Source of the DNA: Zavarzinella formosa DSM 19928 | GTDB lineage: Bacteria > Planctomycetota > Planctomycetia > Gemmatales > Gemmataceae | DNA length: 51,894 nt | Assembly (NCBI RefSeq): GCF_000255705.1 | Contig: NZ_JH636440.1 | Span: 1-51,894, forward strand | Direction: 5' to 3' | Shown here: piece by piece, positions 7,604-17,700 of the stretch | Layout: each line of letters begins with the position of its first letter | Position numbering within the stretch: the first letter of the stretch is position 1 | Made by a program: the position numbers and the translations under genes | The notes under the pieces: model-generated | Seen by the model: the letters and a program-made list of their open reading frames with translations, nothing else | What the model was told of the DNA's origin: nothing | The model's database searches: none

Positions 7604-8578
7604 ATGCCGATCAGCCGTCGTGATTTCCTGCAAACCGCCGCCGGGTCCGCCATCGGGCTGGCCGTTTCGCCCGTGCTGGCGAATCCATTGCCCCAGACGA
7701 AGAACTGCATTTTCATCGTGCTGACCGGCGGCCCCGGCCAACTGGACACCTGGGACCCCAAGCCGGAGGCCCCGGCCGAGATCCGCAGTCCGTTTGCCGC
7801 CATCCCCACGCGGATTCCGGGGGTTCGCTTCACGGAACTCTTCCCGCACATGGCCGCGAACGCCCATCGGTTTCAGGTGGTGCGGTCGGTCCATCACACC
7901 GCCGCCCCGATTCACGAAACCGGCCTGCAACTGCTCCAAACCGGCCAATTAAGCGGCCCCGATGAATCGATTCCGCACCTGCTGACCGGCGGGAAACTCC
8001 TGCCCGGCCCCATCGGCTTCACCGGCGTCAATCTGGATCGCGGCCAAACGGGCCTCACCCCCGCCAGTGTCGATGTGGAACAAGATCGTTCCCGCGAAAC
8101 TTTCGGCCCTTCTTCGTTCGGCGACGATTGTTTGCGGGCCTGTCGGCTGATCGAGCGGGGAACTCGAAATGTCGTGGTGAACATGTTCACCGAAGTGTAC
8201 GACCGGGTGAGCTGGGATTGCCACGCCGCCGGCGGTTCGCTGGCGACATCCCTTGATGATTACCGGGCCATTGGCCCGATGTTCGACCGGGCCTATGTCG
8301 CCCTGCTGACGGAACTGGAACAACGCGGCCTCTTGCAAGACACGCTGGTGGTGGCCGCCGGAGAATTCGGCCGCACCCCCAAGCGAAACCCCCTCGGCGG
8401 CCGCGACCATTGGGCGGGCGTCTGGAGCGTTCTGCTGGCCGGGGCCGGGGTTCCCGGCGGAACGGTGGTTGGCTCCAGCGACCGGCTTGGAAGCGAACCG
8501 GCGTCGGAGCCGGTCAAATTGGAAATGCTGAATGCGATGATTCGGGAGAAGATCGGACAGACCTCTTCGACCAAGTAG
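7604..8578 (+). CDS. compact DUF1501 family exported protein
   Basis: A 324-residue protein with a Tat-type leader (SRRDFLQTA followed by a hydrophobic stretch ending about residue 26). The body has DUF1501 landmarks: a GGPGQLDTWDPKP motif near residue 43, RSVHHTAAPIHETG, and the C-terminal VVAAGEFGRTPKRN...GRDHW signature. DUF1501 belongs to the alkaline-phosphatase/sulfatase-like superfamily and is hugely expanded in planctomycetes. Usual members are 420-480 residues; here the middle section is missing, so the gene is a short variant, apparently intact. The start at 7604 follows GAAGGGA. The stop lies inside a 54-bp palindrome. Confidence 0.85.
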   Translation: MPISRRDFLQTAAGSAIGLAVSPVLANPLPQTKNCIFIVLTGGPGQLDTWDPKPEAPAEIRSPFAAIPTRIPGVRFTELFPHMAANAHRFQVVRSVHHTAAPIHETGLQLLQTGQLSGPDESIPHLLTGGKLLPGPIGFTGVNLDRGQTGLTPASVDVEQDRSRETFGPSSFGDDCLRACRLIERGTRNVVVNMFTEVYDRVSWDCHAAGGSLATSLDDYRAIGPMFDRAYVALLTELEQRGLLQDTLVVAAGEFGRTPKRNPLGGRDHWAGVWSVLLAGAGVPGGTVVGSSDRLGSEPASEPVKLEMLNAMIREKIGQTSSTK

Positions 8579-8628
8579 GTCAGGCTTTCTAGCCTGACTG
8601 ATCAGTCAGGCTAGAAAGCCTGACCTAC
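8575..8628. repeat. perfect 54-bp palindrome at the 3' end of the DUF1501 gene
   Basis: Positions 8575-8628 read identically on both strands, centred on GATC at 8600-8603. The arm contains GGTCAGGCTTTCTAGCC. The TAG stop of the upstream gene is the second to fourth base of the repeat. The transcript would fold into a 25-bp hairpin with almost no loop, likely acting as a terminator or 3' stabiliser between this gene and the sugar kinase starting 33 bases later. Confidence 0.92.
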
Positions 8629-8660
8629 GGAAATCACACTTGAAACTCGGAACTCCCTGA

Positions 8661-9641
8661 ATGGATGTGGTTACTTTTGGCGAGGCGATGATTCGGCTCA
8701 CGCCCGCGAATTTTCGGCGGCTGGAACAGGCTTACAGTCTCGATGTCGAGATCGGCGGGGCCGAGTTGAACACGGCCGTCGGACTGGCCCGGCTGGGGCG
8801 AACCTCCGCGTGGGCCTCCCGGCTGACGGATAATCCGCTGGGACATCTGATCGCCAACCGGGCAAGAGAAGCCGGGGTTTCGACGGAGCATGTGCTGTTC
8901 ACCGACCAAGACCGGGTCGGCGTCTACTTCCTCGAACTCGGCGCCTCCCCCCGGCCGAGCGGGTTGGTCTACGACCGGGCCGATTCAGCGATGGCGAAGA
9001 TCACGCCGGGGATGATCGATTGGGCGGCCGCGTTCAAGGGCGTGAAGTGGTTCTACCTCACCGGCATCACGGCCGCCCTCAGCCCGAGTTCGGCCGAGGC
9101 CTCGTTGGAAGCTTTGCAAGCGGCCAAGAAAGCCGGGCTGACGACCTGCCTCGACCCCAACTACCGGGCCAAGCTCTGGACCGTCGAACAGGCGGCCGCG
9201 TGGCTGAACAAAGCAATCACATACGTTGATGTGTTGGTGACCAACCCGGAGGATGTCGAACGCTTCTTCGGTGTCCCCGGCAAGGACGTGGAACAGGCGA
9301 CGGCCGAGGCGGCGAAGAAGTTCAATCTCGGCGCCGTCGCCATGACGATGCGGCAAACGCCGTCCGTCTGGAAGAACACTTTCACGGCCGTCGGCCACGC
9401 GAAGGGCCAATTCCTCCGCACGGCCATCCACGAGGTGGAAATCGTGGACCGGCTCGGCGCCGGGGATGCGTTCGTCTCCGGGTTGATTCACGGGCTGATG
9501 AACGGCGATTTGCAACAAGGCTTGGATTACGGCGCCGCGATGGGGGCGCTGAAACACACCGTCCCCGGCGATTTCCCGTGGCTGACAAAGGCCGAGGTGG
9601 AAGGCGTCGTCAACGGCATGGGCTTGCGAATCCGACGCTGA
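8661..9641 (+). CDS. PfkB-family sugar kinase, probably 2-dehydro-3-deoxygluconokinase
   Basis: Ribokinase-fold kinase of 326 residues. The N-terminal MDVVTFGEAMIRLTP and GGAELNTAVGLARLG (32-46) form the sugar-binding start, and the catalytic anion hole GAGD is at 266-269 (DRLGAGDAF, Asp269 the base). The fit is closest to KDG kinases, which phosphorylate 2-keto-3-deoxygluconate to KDPG in Entner-Doudoroff or uronate breakdown; other 2-keto sugar acids or fructose are possible. No KDPG aldolase is next to it. The stop is two bases from the stop of the convergent ArsR gene. The PfkB call is firm, the substrate is inference. Confidence 0.9.
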   Translation: MDVVTFGEAMIRLTPANFRRLEQAYSLDVEIGGAELNTAVGLARLGRTSAWASRLTDNPLGHLIANRAREAGVSTEHVLFTDQDRVGVYFLELGASPRPSGLVYDRADSAMAKITPGMIDWAAAFKGVKWFYLTGITAALSPSSAEASLEALQAAKKAGLTTCLDPNYRAKLWTVEQAAAWLNKAITYVDVLVTNPEDVERFFGVPGKDVEQATAEAAKKFNLGAVAMTMRQTPSVWKNTFTAVGHAKGQFLRTAIHEVEIVDRLGAGDAFVSGLIHGLMNGDLQQGLDYGAAMGALKHTVPGDFPWLTKAEVEGVVNGMGLRIRR

Positions 9642-9643
9642 TC

Positions 9644-9994
9644 TTACTCACAATTTCGCATCGGCAGTTCCAGCCGGCAACAGCCGAGGTTGAGGGCATC
9701 CTTCGGGATGCCCGCCTCGACAGCCTCTTCCAGCACGCCGGAACAGAGGCCGTACCACACGAATCGGCCTTTTTTCGTGCCTTCGATCAAATCGGCGTGC
9801 TTCAGCATCATCAAATGATGGGACACGTTGACGGGAGGAATCGCCAGCATTTCGGCGATTTCGGTCACGTTATGGGGGCCTTCGGCCAGAAACCGCACGA
9901 TTTTCAAGCGTTCCGGAGCGGCCAAGGCGGCCAGCACCTGGGCACAGCGTTGCGGTTGGATCGGGTCTTTTTTTGCCACGGTATCATCCCTCAA
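9644..9994 (-). CDS. ArsR family transcriptional regulator
   Basis: A 116-residue winged-helix repressor: ALAAPERLKIVRFLAEGPHNVTEIAEML (about 22-49) leads into the recognition helix PPVNVSHHLMMLKHADLI, then the wing KKGRFVWYGL. The canonical alpha-3 metal motif ELCVCDL is absent. Instead there are cysteines near the C-terminus (GCC and the penultimate Cys), which may form a different metal or redox site. It is transcribed divergently from the nitrilase-fold gene; a nested inverted repeat between them is a candidate operator, so it may control both itself and that gene. Confidence 0.92.
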   Translation of the reverse strand: MRDDTVAKKDPIQPQRCAQVLAALAAPERLKIVRFLAEGPHNVTEIAEMLAIPPVNVSHHLMMLKHADLIEGTKKGRFVWYGLCSGVLEEAVEAGIPKDALNLGCCRLELPMRNCE

Positions 9995-10037
9995 TGTCTC
10001 TCATGATCGCATGTTCCCCCCTTTACGGGAAGTTGAC

Positions 10038-10057
10038 AATTGAGAACACCGTCAATT
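10038..10057. promoter_or_regulatory. candidate ArsR operator
   Basis: AATTGA, eight bases, TCAATT form an inverted repeat at 10038-10057, nested with TTGAC/GTCAA outside-in elements from 10033 to 10056. It lies 44 bases upstream of the ArsR start, within the divergent ArsR/nitrilase intergenic region. Size and AT-rich palindromic nature suit an ArsR-family dimer. Direct binding is unproven. Confidence 0.45.
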
Positions 10058-10150
10058 TTTCCGTGGGTGACGTTCGCACAGGCCATCTCATCCCCCGGTC
10101 CCTTGATAAACTAATCCATACCCTCCCGACCACACACCAAGAAGCAAACC

Positions 10151-11521
10151 ATGTCTTCAGCCAGCCAAACACTGCTGTTCGCCGCCCTGTTGGCGGTTCC
10201 GCTGTCGATCCGTGCCGAGTCGGCTCCGCCCAAGTTGCCGGGCGGTTGGGAGTTGACGGCCCAGCGGGAGGAGATTCGGCCCGAGCTTTCGTTTGACCCG
10301 AAAGGAGGGCCGACCGGTTCCGGGGCGATGATTCTCACGGCGGGAGATTCCGTCGCCTATCAGGGGTGGCTGCGAAAGTCCGTCCCCGTCACCGGCGGGA
10401 AGTTTTATCTCTTCACGGCCAAACGCAAGACCACGGGGGTGGAGGCACCACGCCGCAGCGCCATCGCTCGGATTGTCTGGCAAAACGCCGGCGGCAAATC
10501 GGTTCTGGCTGACGTGCCTCCCGGCCATGAGAAGGAAACCGGCCCCGTGCCGCTGGCCGAGCCGGAACACCCGCTGGACGGCGCCACCGACAAACAAGGC
10601 TGGACGGAAGTGACCGCCATCTATCGGGCGCCGACGAAGGCCACGCAGGCGATTTTGGAATTGCACCTGCAATGGGCGCCGAAGGGCCGGGTGGAATGGG
10701 CCGACGTGGGCTTCACGGAAACGGCCCCGCCGCCGAGCCGGCCCGTGCGGCTGGCGACCATCCACCACATTCCCTTGGGCAAATCAATGCGGCAAAATTG
10801 CGAGGAATACGTCCCGATGATCGCCGAGGCCGGCAAACAGAAGGCCGACTTGGTGGTGCTGGGAGAAACCGTGCCGTACATCAATCTCAACAAGCCGCCG
10901 CACGAAACGGCCGAGGCCATCCCCGGCCCGACGACGGACTACTTCGGCGGTCTCGCCAAAAAGCATTCCACCCACATTGTCGTGAGCCTTTACGAACGAG
11001 ACGGCAAAGCCGTGTTTAACACCGGCGTGCTGCTCGGACCGGATGGCAAACTGATCGGCAAATATCGCAAGGTGTGCCTGCCGCACAGTGAAGTGGAAGC
11101 GGGCGTGGCCCCCGGCAACGAGTATCCGGTGTTCGACACCAAGATCGGCAAAATCGGCATCATGATTTGCTACGACGGCTTCTTCCCCGAAGTGGCCCGC
11201 GAACTGACCAACCGGGGCGCCGAGGTGATCGCGTGGCCCGTCGCCGGGTGCAACCCGTTGCTGGCGAAGGCCCGAGCCTGCGAGAACCATGTGTATGTGG
11301 TGAGCAACACCTATTCGGACCTCAAACGCGACTGGATGATCTCGGCCGTCTATGACCACGCCGGGGCGCCCCTCGCCAAGGCCGCGAAAATCGACGATGT
11401 GGTTCTGGCCGAGGTGGATCTCAGCGAACGCTATTTCTGGCGAAACAACCTCGGCGACTTCCGCTCAATGGCCCAACGCCACCGGCCGGATGTGAAGACG
11501 GTTGTTGAATCCAAAAAGTAG
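10151..11521 (+). CDS. exported carbon-nitrogen hydrolase (nitrilase superfamily)
   Basis: A 456-residue protein with a signal peptide (hydrophobic stretch about 7-20, cleavage near RAES). Residues about 30-192 form a beta-rich N-terminal domain that resembles a carbohydrate-binding module. From about 199 the nitrilase fold begins, with the catalytic triad Glu239 (LGETVPY), Lys307 (KYRKVCLP) and Cys340 (MICYDGFFPE). The reaction would be hydrolysis of a nonpeptide C-N bond such as an amide, outside the cytoplasm; the substrate cannot be inferred. An exported nitrilase fused to an accessory domain is unusual outside planctomycetes and related phyla. A GC-rich hairpin follows the stop. Confidence 0.88.
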   Translation: MSSASQTLLFAALLAVPLSIRAESAPPKLPGGWELTAQREEIRPELSFDPKGGPTGSGAMILTAGDSVAYQGWLRKSVPVTGGKFYLFTAKRKTTGVEAPRRSAIARIVWQNAGGKSVLADVPPGHEKETGPVPLAEPEHPLDGATDKQGWTEVTAIYRAPTKATQAILELHLQWAPKGRVEWADVGFTETAPPPSRPVRLATIHHIPLGKSMRQNCEEYVPMIAEAGKQKADLVVLGETVPYINLNKPPHETAEAIPGPTTDYFGGLAKKHSTHIVVSLYERDGKAVFNTGVLLGPDGKLIGKYRKVCLPHSEVEAGVAPGNEYPVFDTKIGKIGIMICYDGFFPEVARELTNRGAEVIAWPVAGCNPLLAKARACENHVYVVSNTYSDLKRDWMISAVYDHAGAPLAKAAKIDDVVLAEVDLSERYFWRNNLGDFRSMAQRHRPDVKTVVESKK

Positions 11522-11566
11522 CCGAAAATGATTTTTCGACCGCTTTGATCGGTGTTGAGAAAAGGA

Positions 11567-11589
11567 GCCGGAAAGACAAAATTTCCGGC
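11567..11589 (+). terminator. hairpin after the nitrilase-fold gene
   Basis: GCCGGAAA and TTTCCGGC form an 8-bp stem around a 7-base A-rich loop, 46 bases past the stop. No T run follows, so it is only a plausible terminator. Confidence 0.4.
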
Positions 11590-11721
11590 CCGACGAGCCG
11601 AACATTTCTCTTCGCATGACTGTCTCATCACGGCGGCTTGTTGTCCCTTGCATTTCAAACAATCGCCCGGACAATAACCGCCTGTGAAATGCCCGTCACA
11701 CCCTTTCAAGGATTTCCCCAC

Positions 11722-14670
11722 ATGCCCAAGCCTATTCGCCTCCGGATGGAGGAACTATGCGCCCGGATCAATCCCGCCGGAGCCCTTGATCCCTCGTTTG
11801 GCGACAACGGGATCGTGCTTGACAGCGAGTCCGGCTTTTATGCCGGTGCTGCCGACACCGTTTTGATCCAGCCGGACGGCAAGATTGTCGCCGCCGGGAC
11901 AGGCTCCGATGGCGTCAACAGCTTCCCGGCGGTGTTCCGGTTCAATTCGGATGGAACACCCGACACCACGTTTAGTCATGATGGCATCGCCACCTTCAAT
12001 ATCCGGCGGGGAAGCAGCCAGGTGTTCTCGGCCGCCTTGCAGCAGGACGGAAAAATCGTCGTTACCGGGACCGTCAGTGTCGACGGCAATTATCAAGTGT
12101 TCTTGGCGCGATTCGATGCCGACGGGAGCGCGGATACTTCGTTTGGCGGCGGGGATGGCGTCGTTCTGACCGACGAGTCGCCGGTTGATGACAACGGCTT
12201 CGCGGTTGCCATCCAGCCCGATGGCAGGATTGTGGTCGGCGGAAGCACTCAGACCGATCCGAGTTCGATCAACAGTCAGATGATGGCTCTTCGCTACAAC
12301 ACGAATGGCTCGCGCGACAACACGTTCGGCAACCACGGAGTTGTCAAACTGGACTTTGGCCCAAGCAATCCGGGCGCTTTTGACGTGAAGATTCAGGGAG
12401 ACGGAAAAATTGTCCTCGCGGGGACCAGTTCCACCACCAGCGACAACTTCGGGTTTGCCCTGGCCCGTCTCAACGCCAATGGCTCCCCGGACACGACTTT
12501 CGGCGACGATGGCCTCGTCCTGACCGCGCCGTCGGACATGCAGTTTGAAGCCATTGAGGGGATTGCCTTGCTTCCGGACGGAAAGATCCTGGCGGCCGGG
12601 GGAGCGGGGATTGGCCCATCCATCACACCCACTCCGGTTCTTCTGCGTTACATGCCCGATGGTTCCTTGGACACGACATTTGACGACGACGGAATCGTGA
12701 CCACAGATCTGCCGAGCGACGGCGGCGGAATCGCCAATGCCATCGCGGTACAAACCGACGGCGACATTCTCCTCGGTGGTCTCCTCGCCAGCGGGTCCCC
12801 GACCCTCACCCGATATTTGCCGGACGGGCAAATCGACACCAACTTCGGGCCGCCCGAAAACAGCATTATTCCGGGCGTGGTCGTGACAAACTTGGTTCCG
12901 GGCGCCGTTAACGGATTCCAAAGCGTGGCTATCCAACCGGACGGGAAAATCGTGGCGGCCGGCGCCGGCCAGACACTGGCCATTGCCCGGTTCCAAAACC
13001 GGCCCGGCCCGACCCCGGTGTCGGTGGATGACGAATACACCGTTGATGAAGACTCGGTCCTGACGGTCGATGGCGCCGATGGCCTCCTCGCCAACGACAC
13101 CGTGACCGACACCCCGCCGACGAGCATCTCCGTGCTTCAACAGCCCGCCCACGGCACTTTGGAATTGAGCCAGACAGGGGCGTTTGTCTACACGCCCGAT
13201 CCAGACTTCAGCGGAACCGACAGCTTCGTGTACATGCTGGACAACGGGCAGCAAAGTTTTCCGGCCACGGTCAGCCTGAGCGTGACCGCCGTGAACGATG
13301 CCCCGGTCGCGGTCGCGGACAATTACGTCATCAATGCCGTTGATGAATTTGACGTGCAGGCTGAGGATGGGTTGCTCGCCAACGACACAGATGCCGACGG
13401 CGATCCCCTGACGGTGACTCTCGTGACTCCTCCCGAGGTCGGAGGTCTGCTGCTCAATTCGGATGGATCGTTCGCCCTTTTCCTGCCTGAAGATTTCATC
13501 GGCCAGATCACCTTCCAATACCAAGTGAGCGACGGACAGGCCGAGAGCGCCGTTCAGACGGTCACATTGACCCGCGAGGCCATCGCGGTGGTCGATGGGA
13601 CCCGGTTGTTCGTGTACGGCACCGAGGGAATCGATTCGGTTCAGATTCGCCCGACCGGCGGGCCGGCCTTGGTGGTCGAACTCCAGACACCCAACGGGCT
13701 GGTGACGCAAACGTATCGTCCATCCGTGCCCGGACAGTCGTTTGGCGTCATCACGGCGTATCTGGCCGGCGGCAACGACTCGTTTGATTCATCCGGCGTC
13801 AGTCGGCCGGTCAGTCTGGTCGGCGGAGACGGAGATGACACTCTGACGACCGGGGCCGGGGCCGACACCATTTTCGGGGACTCGGTTGACGGCGCCGGAA
13901 CCGGGGCCGACGTGATCGACGCCGGTTCCGGCGTCAATGTGATCCTTGCCGGAGACGGTGACAACCAAATCACCACCGCAGGCGGAAACGACTTCGTCAC
14001 CGCCGGAAACGGCAATAACACCATCAACACCGGATCGGGAATTGACATCGTCACGGTTGGCAACGGAAGCAACACCATCAACACCGGGGATGGAAGCGAT
14101 TCCGTGACGGCCGGGAATGGCAACAACACCATCGACGCCGGGAACGGGACCGACTCCGTGACGGTCGGCGATGGAATCAACTCCATCACCGCCGGCGGGG
14201 GGAACGACACTGTCATGGCCGGGACTGGCGGGGGCTTCATTGACGGCGGCGACGGCAATGACTTCATCTCGGTCCTCGGCGGGAACAACCATCTCCTCGG
14301 CGGCGACGGAAACGACGTCATCCTCGGCGGCGATGGCGCCGACTCCATTGAGGGGGGCGCCGGCAAGGATTTGCTGTCTGGCGGCCTCGGGGCCGACACG
14401 CTTGACGGTGGCATCGGAAACGACATGCTCTTTGACGGCGCCGTCATCATGACCGGCCAGGAGCCGGAAGTCTTGGCGGCCATTCTGGCGAGTTACGTCC
14501 CTTCCAATCGGGCCACGCTCGTTCAAATCACCCAAGAACTGACCGTCACCCCGGACACGGCCTCGGCCGACAGCCTTGTCGGCGGCGGCGGTACGGACTG
14601 GTTCTGGACGACTGATGGAATTGACACCACTGATCGGCTGGCCGCCGAACCGCTGAACAGCGTTTCATAA
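11722..14670 (+). CDS. giant surface-type protein: delta-60, cadherin-like and RTX-like repeats (paralog 1)
   Basis: A 982-residue protein. After a short N-terminal motif (IRLRMEELCARINP) come delta-60 repeats (TIGR02608-like units with QPDGKIVAAG and GTPDTTFSHDG) to about residue 425, predicted to form a beta-propeller. Two 95-residue cadherin/Ig-like units with LLANDT and VNDAP follow (about 427-610), then an RTX-like glycine/aspartate/asparagine repeat region (about 700-905) likely to bind calcium, and a conserved tail (TDWFWTTDGIDTTDRL). No classical signal peptide is seen. The start at 11722 has AAGGA nine bases upstream and matches the N-termini of the two paralogs. Probably exported to the cell surface; adhesion or matrix role is inference. 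Confidence 0.88.
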   Translation: MPKPIRLRMEELCARINPAGALDPSFGDNGIVLDSESGFYAGAADTVLIQPDGKIVAAGTGSDGVNSFPAVFRFNSDGTPDTTFSHDGIATFNIRRGSSQVFSAALQQDGKIVVTGTVSVDGNYQVFLARFDADGSADTSFGGGDGVVLTDESPVDDNGFAVAIQPDGRIVVGGSTQTDPSSINSQMMALRYNTNGSRDNTFGNHGVVKLDFGPSNPGAFDVKIQGDGKIVLAGTSSTTSDNFGFALARLNANGSPDTTFGDDGLVLTAPSDMQFEAIEGIALLPDGKILAAGGAGIGPSITPTPVLLRYMPDGSLDTTFDDDGIVTTDLPSDGGGIANAIAVQTDGDILLGGLLASGSPTLTRYLPDGQIDTNFGPPENSIIPGVVVTNLVPGAVNGFQSVAIQPDGKIVAAGAGQTLAIARFQNRPGPTPVSVDDEYTVDEDSVLTVDGADGLLANDTVTDTPPTSISVLQQPAHGTLELSQTGAFVYTPDPDFSGTDSFVYMLDNGQQSFPATVSLSVTAVNDAPVAVADNYVINAVDEFDVQAEDGLLANDTDADGDPLTVTLVTPPEVGGLLLNSDGSFALFLPEDFIGQITFQYQVSDGQAESAVQTVTLTREAIAVVDGTRLFVYGTEGIDSVQIRPTGGPALVVELQTPNGLVTQTYRPSVPGQSFGVITAYLAGGNDSFDSSGVSRPVSLVGGDGDDTLTTGAGADTIFGDSVDGAGTGADVIDAGSGVNVILAGDGDNQITTAGGNDFVTAGNGNNTINTGSGIDIVTVGNGSNTINTGDGSDSVTAGNGNNTIDAGNGTDSVTVGDGINSITAGGGNDTVMAGTGGGFIDGGDGNDFISVLGGNNHLLGGDGNDVILGGDGADSIEGGAGKDLLSGGLGADTLDGGIGNDMLFDGAVIMTGQEPEVLAAILASYVPSNRATLVQITQELTVTPDTASADSLVGGGGTDWFWTTDGIDTTDRLAAEPLNSVS

Positions 14671-14720
14671 GCCAGCGTGGCTGGGAAGCGGCCGGAATTT
14701 CGGGCATGGACTCGCAAGCC

Positions 14721-14750
14721 CGATGATTCCGGTCGATGTCAAAATATAAT
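14721..14750 (+). promoter_or_regulatory. conserved upstream element with TATAAT, paralog 2
   Basis: CGATGATTCCGG at 14721-14732 and TATAAT at 14745-14750 lie 48 bases before the GTG start. The same arrangement, CGATCATTCCGG then TATAAT, precedes paralog 3 at 19770-19797. The conservation of this noncoding block between the paralogs supports a promoter with a good -10 but no standard -35 box. Confidence 0.5.
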
Positions 14751-14797
14751 AATCCGGCTGCCAATAACGTTCGATTCCTCGCACTGGAAGATTCCGC

Positions 14798-17700
14798 GTG
14801 TCCAAACTCATTCGCCCCCGGCTGGAAGGACTCCACGACCGCATCACGCCTGTCGCCGGGGCGTTGGACACAACCTTTAACGGCACCGGGATGTTGACCC
14901 GTGGCGTGCTGGGGTATTCAAACCAGGGCCTTGGCAAAATCATGGTCCAGCCGGACGGCAAAATCGTTGCCTCCTCGAATCTGGCCACGGCGACCGGCGA
15001 CTCGCGACCGGCCATCATTCGGTTCAATTCGGACGGCTCGCTGGACAACACCTTCAGCGGCGACGGCGTCGCCCCGCTGGACACCGTGCCGGGCGGGACC
15101 GGCGGCTTTTCCACGGCCGCCCTGTTGCCGGACGGCAAGATTCTCGGCGTCGGAACGGCGAGAATCAACAACGCCAATCAGATCATGGTGGTCCGGCTGA
15201 ACGCCGACGGTACGTTGGACAACACCTTCAGCGGCGACGGGTTCGCCTTCGCCACCTCCACTTCGTCCGATGGAGGCGATGCCGTTGCCGTGCAACCGGA
15301 CGGCAAAATCGTGGTTGGCGGCGACGGAGGGGCTCCCGCGCCGGGGCAGCCGAATCGAATGCTGGCCGTGCGGTTCAACACGGACGGCTCGCTGGACAAC
15401 ACCTTCGGAACGGCCGGATTTGTCAAAATCCCGTTCGGCCCGGCCGACCCGGCGGCCGACTCCGTCGTGATCCAGCCGGACGGCAACATCATTCTGGCCG
15501 GGCACACTTCCTCCAGCGGCGGCAACTTCGGGTTCGCCCTGGCCCGATTGAAGCCCGACGGTTCGCTGGACACAACCTTTGGCACGGGCGGCTTGGTGCA
15601 GACCGCGCCAAACGGCATGCAGTTCGAGGGAATCCGGGAAGCCGTCCTGCTGGCCAACGGGAAGATTCTGGCGGCCGGCGGCGCCTACATCGGCACGGGG
15701 GAAAAACCGGAACTGGCGCTGTTGCGTTACAACGCCAACGGATCGCTGGACACCACGTTTGCCGGGGGCGGCGTGGTGACCGTCAACATGCCGGAAAACG
15801 GCGGCATCGCGGGCGGGATAGCCGTGCAACCAAACGGACGCATCCTTGTGGCCGGGGCGGACGGCATCCCCGGCGGGTCCAAGTCGATTCTCGCTCGCTT
15901 CACGCCCGACGGGCAACTGGACACGACCTTCGGCGTGTCCGGACAAACGCTCATGCCGGGCATTGTGCTGACGAACATGTCCCCCGGACAAAACACCAGT
16001 TTTGGCTCCATCGCCATCCAGTCCGACCGGAAGATTGTCACGGGCGGCTACGCGGGCGGGGCCTTGTCGCTGGCCCGGTTTAACGTTGCCAGCCCCGCCC
16101 CGACGGCGGTCGCCGACAATTACTCCGTCGATGAGGACAACGTCCTGTCGGCGACCGGCGCTGGCGTCCTCGTCAACGACACTGTGCCGGTTGGCACCTC
16201 GGCCGTCATCATGGTCACCCGGCAACCGGCCCACGGCGTCTTGCAAATGAACCAAGACGGCTCGTTCACCTACACCCCGGCCCCGAATTACAACGGGCCG
16301 GACAGCTTCGACTACAAACTCGACAACGACTTGGAAAGCAACACGGTCACGGTGTCCCTGACGGTGAACCCGGTGCCCGACCCGCCGACCGCCGTCAACG
16401 ACGCTTACGCCCTCGACGAGGACACGGTTCTCACGGTCAGCGGCCCCGGCATCCGTGCCAACGACTCGCTGCTGCCCGACGGCACGCCGGCGGCCATCGT
16501 CGTGACCCGACAACCTGCCCACGGCACGCTCGACCTCAACCAAGACGGCGGCTTCATTTACACGCCCGCCCCGGATTATTTCGGGCAGGACAGTTTCGAG
16601 TACAAGCTCGACAACGGCTTGCAAAGCAATCCGGCCACCGTGACGCTGACCGTCAACCCGGTGCCGGACCAGCCGACGGCTGTCGCCGACAGTTACACCC
16701 TGAATGAAGACAACGTATTGACGGTGAACAGCCCCGGAGTGCTTGGCAACGACACGCTGCCGGACAACGGAACGGCGGTCATCATCGTGACCCGGCAACC
16801 GGATCACGGCCGGTTGAACATGAATCCGAACGGCGGCTTCACCTACACCCCGAACCCGAACTTCAACGGGCCGGATAGCTTCGACTATAAGCTTTACAAC
16901 GGGCTGGAAAGCAACACAGTCACGGTCTCCCTCTCGGTCAGTTCCGTGATTGACGCGCCGGTGGCCGCCCCCGACTCCTACACCCTGAGCGAGAACAATC
17001 CGCTGAACGTGGACAGCCCCGGCGTGCTGGCCAATGACACGATTATCGACGCGAATCCCCTGCTGGTCCTCGTCACCCGGCAGCCCGCCCACGGCACATT
17101 GAGCATGAACCAAGACGGCGGCTTCACCTATTCGCCGGACACGGATTACACCGGAGCAGACAGCTTCCAGTACAAACTCGATAACGGTTTGCAAAGCAGT
17201 CCGGTGACGGTGAGCCTGACTGTGAATCCCCTGTCCGGCGCCCCGGTCGCCGCGCCGGATTCCTACACCTTGGACGAAGACACCCGCCTGGCCATTGGCA
17301 GTCCGGGCGTCTTGGGCAATGACACCTTGACGGACGGCCGTCCGGTGTCCATCATCGTCACCCGACAACCGGATCACGGCACGCTGCAGTTGAACCAAAA
17401 CGGCGGCTTCACCTATGACCCGGCCCCGAATTACAACGGGCCGGATAGTTTCGACTATAAGCTCGACAACGGCTTGAGAAGCAACACCGTCACCGTCTCG
17501 CTGACGGTGAACCCGGTGACCGATCCCCCGGTGGCCGCCCCCGATGCCTACACCACCGACGAGGACACGGTTCTTACCGTCAACAGCCCCGGCGTCCTCG
17601 GCAACGACACGTTGTCGGACAATCTTCCGGCCGCCATCATCGTGACCCGGCAACCAGCCCGCGGCGTCTTGCAGATGCGTCAGAACGGCTCGTTCACTTA

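Noticed and set aside
11755-13710. Long minus-strand open frame opposite the first giant repeat protein
   Set aside because: Its composition mirrors the glycine/aspartate repeats of the sense strand; the same happens opposite paralog 2 (14918-17653). No independent domain is visible.
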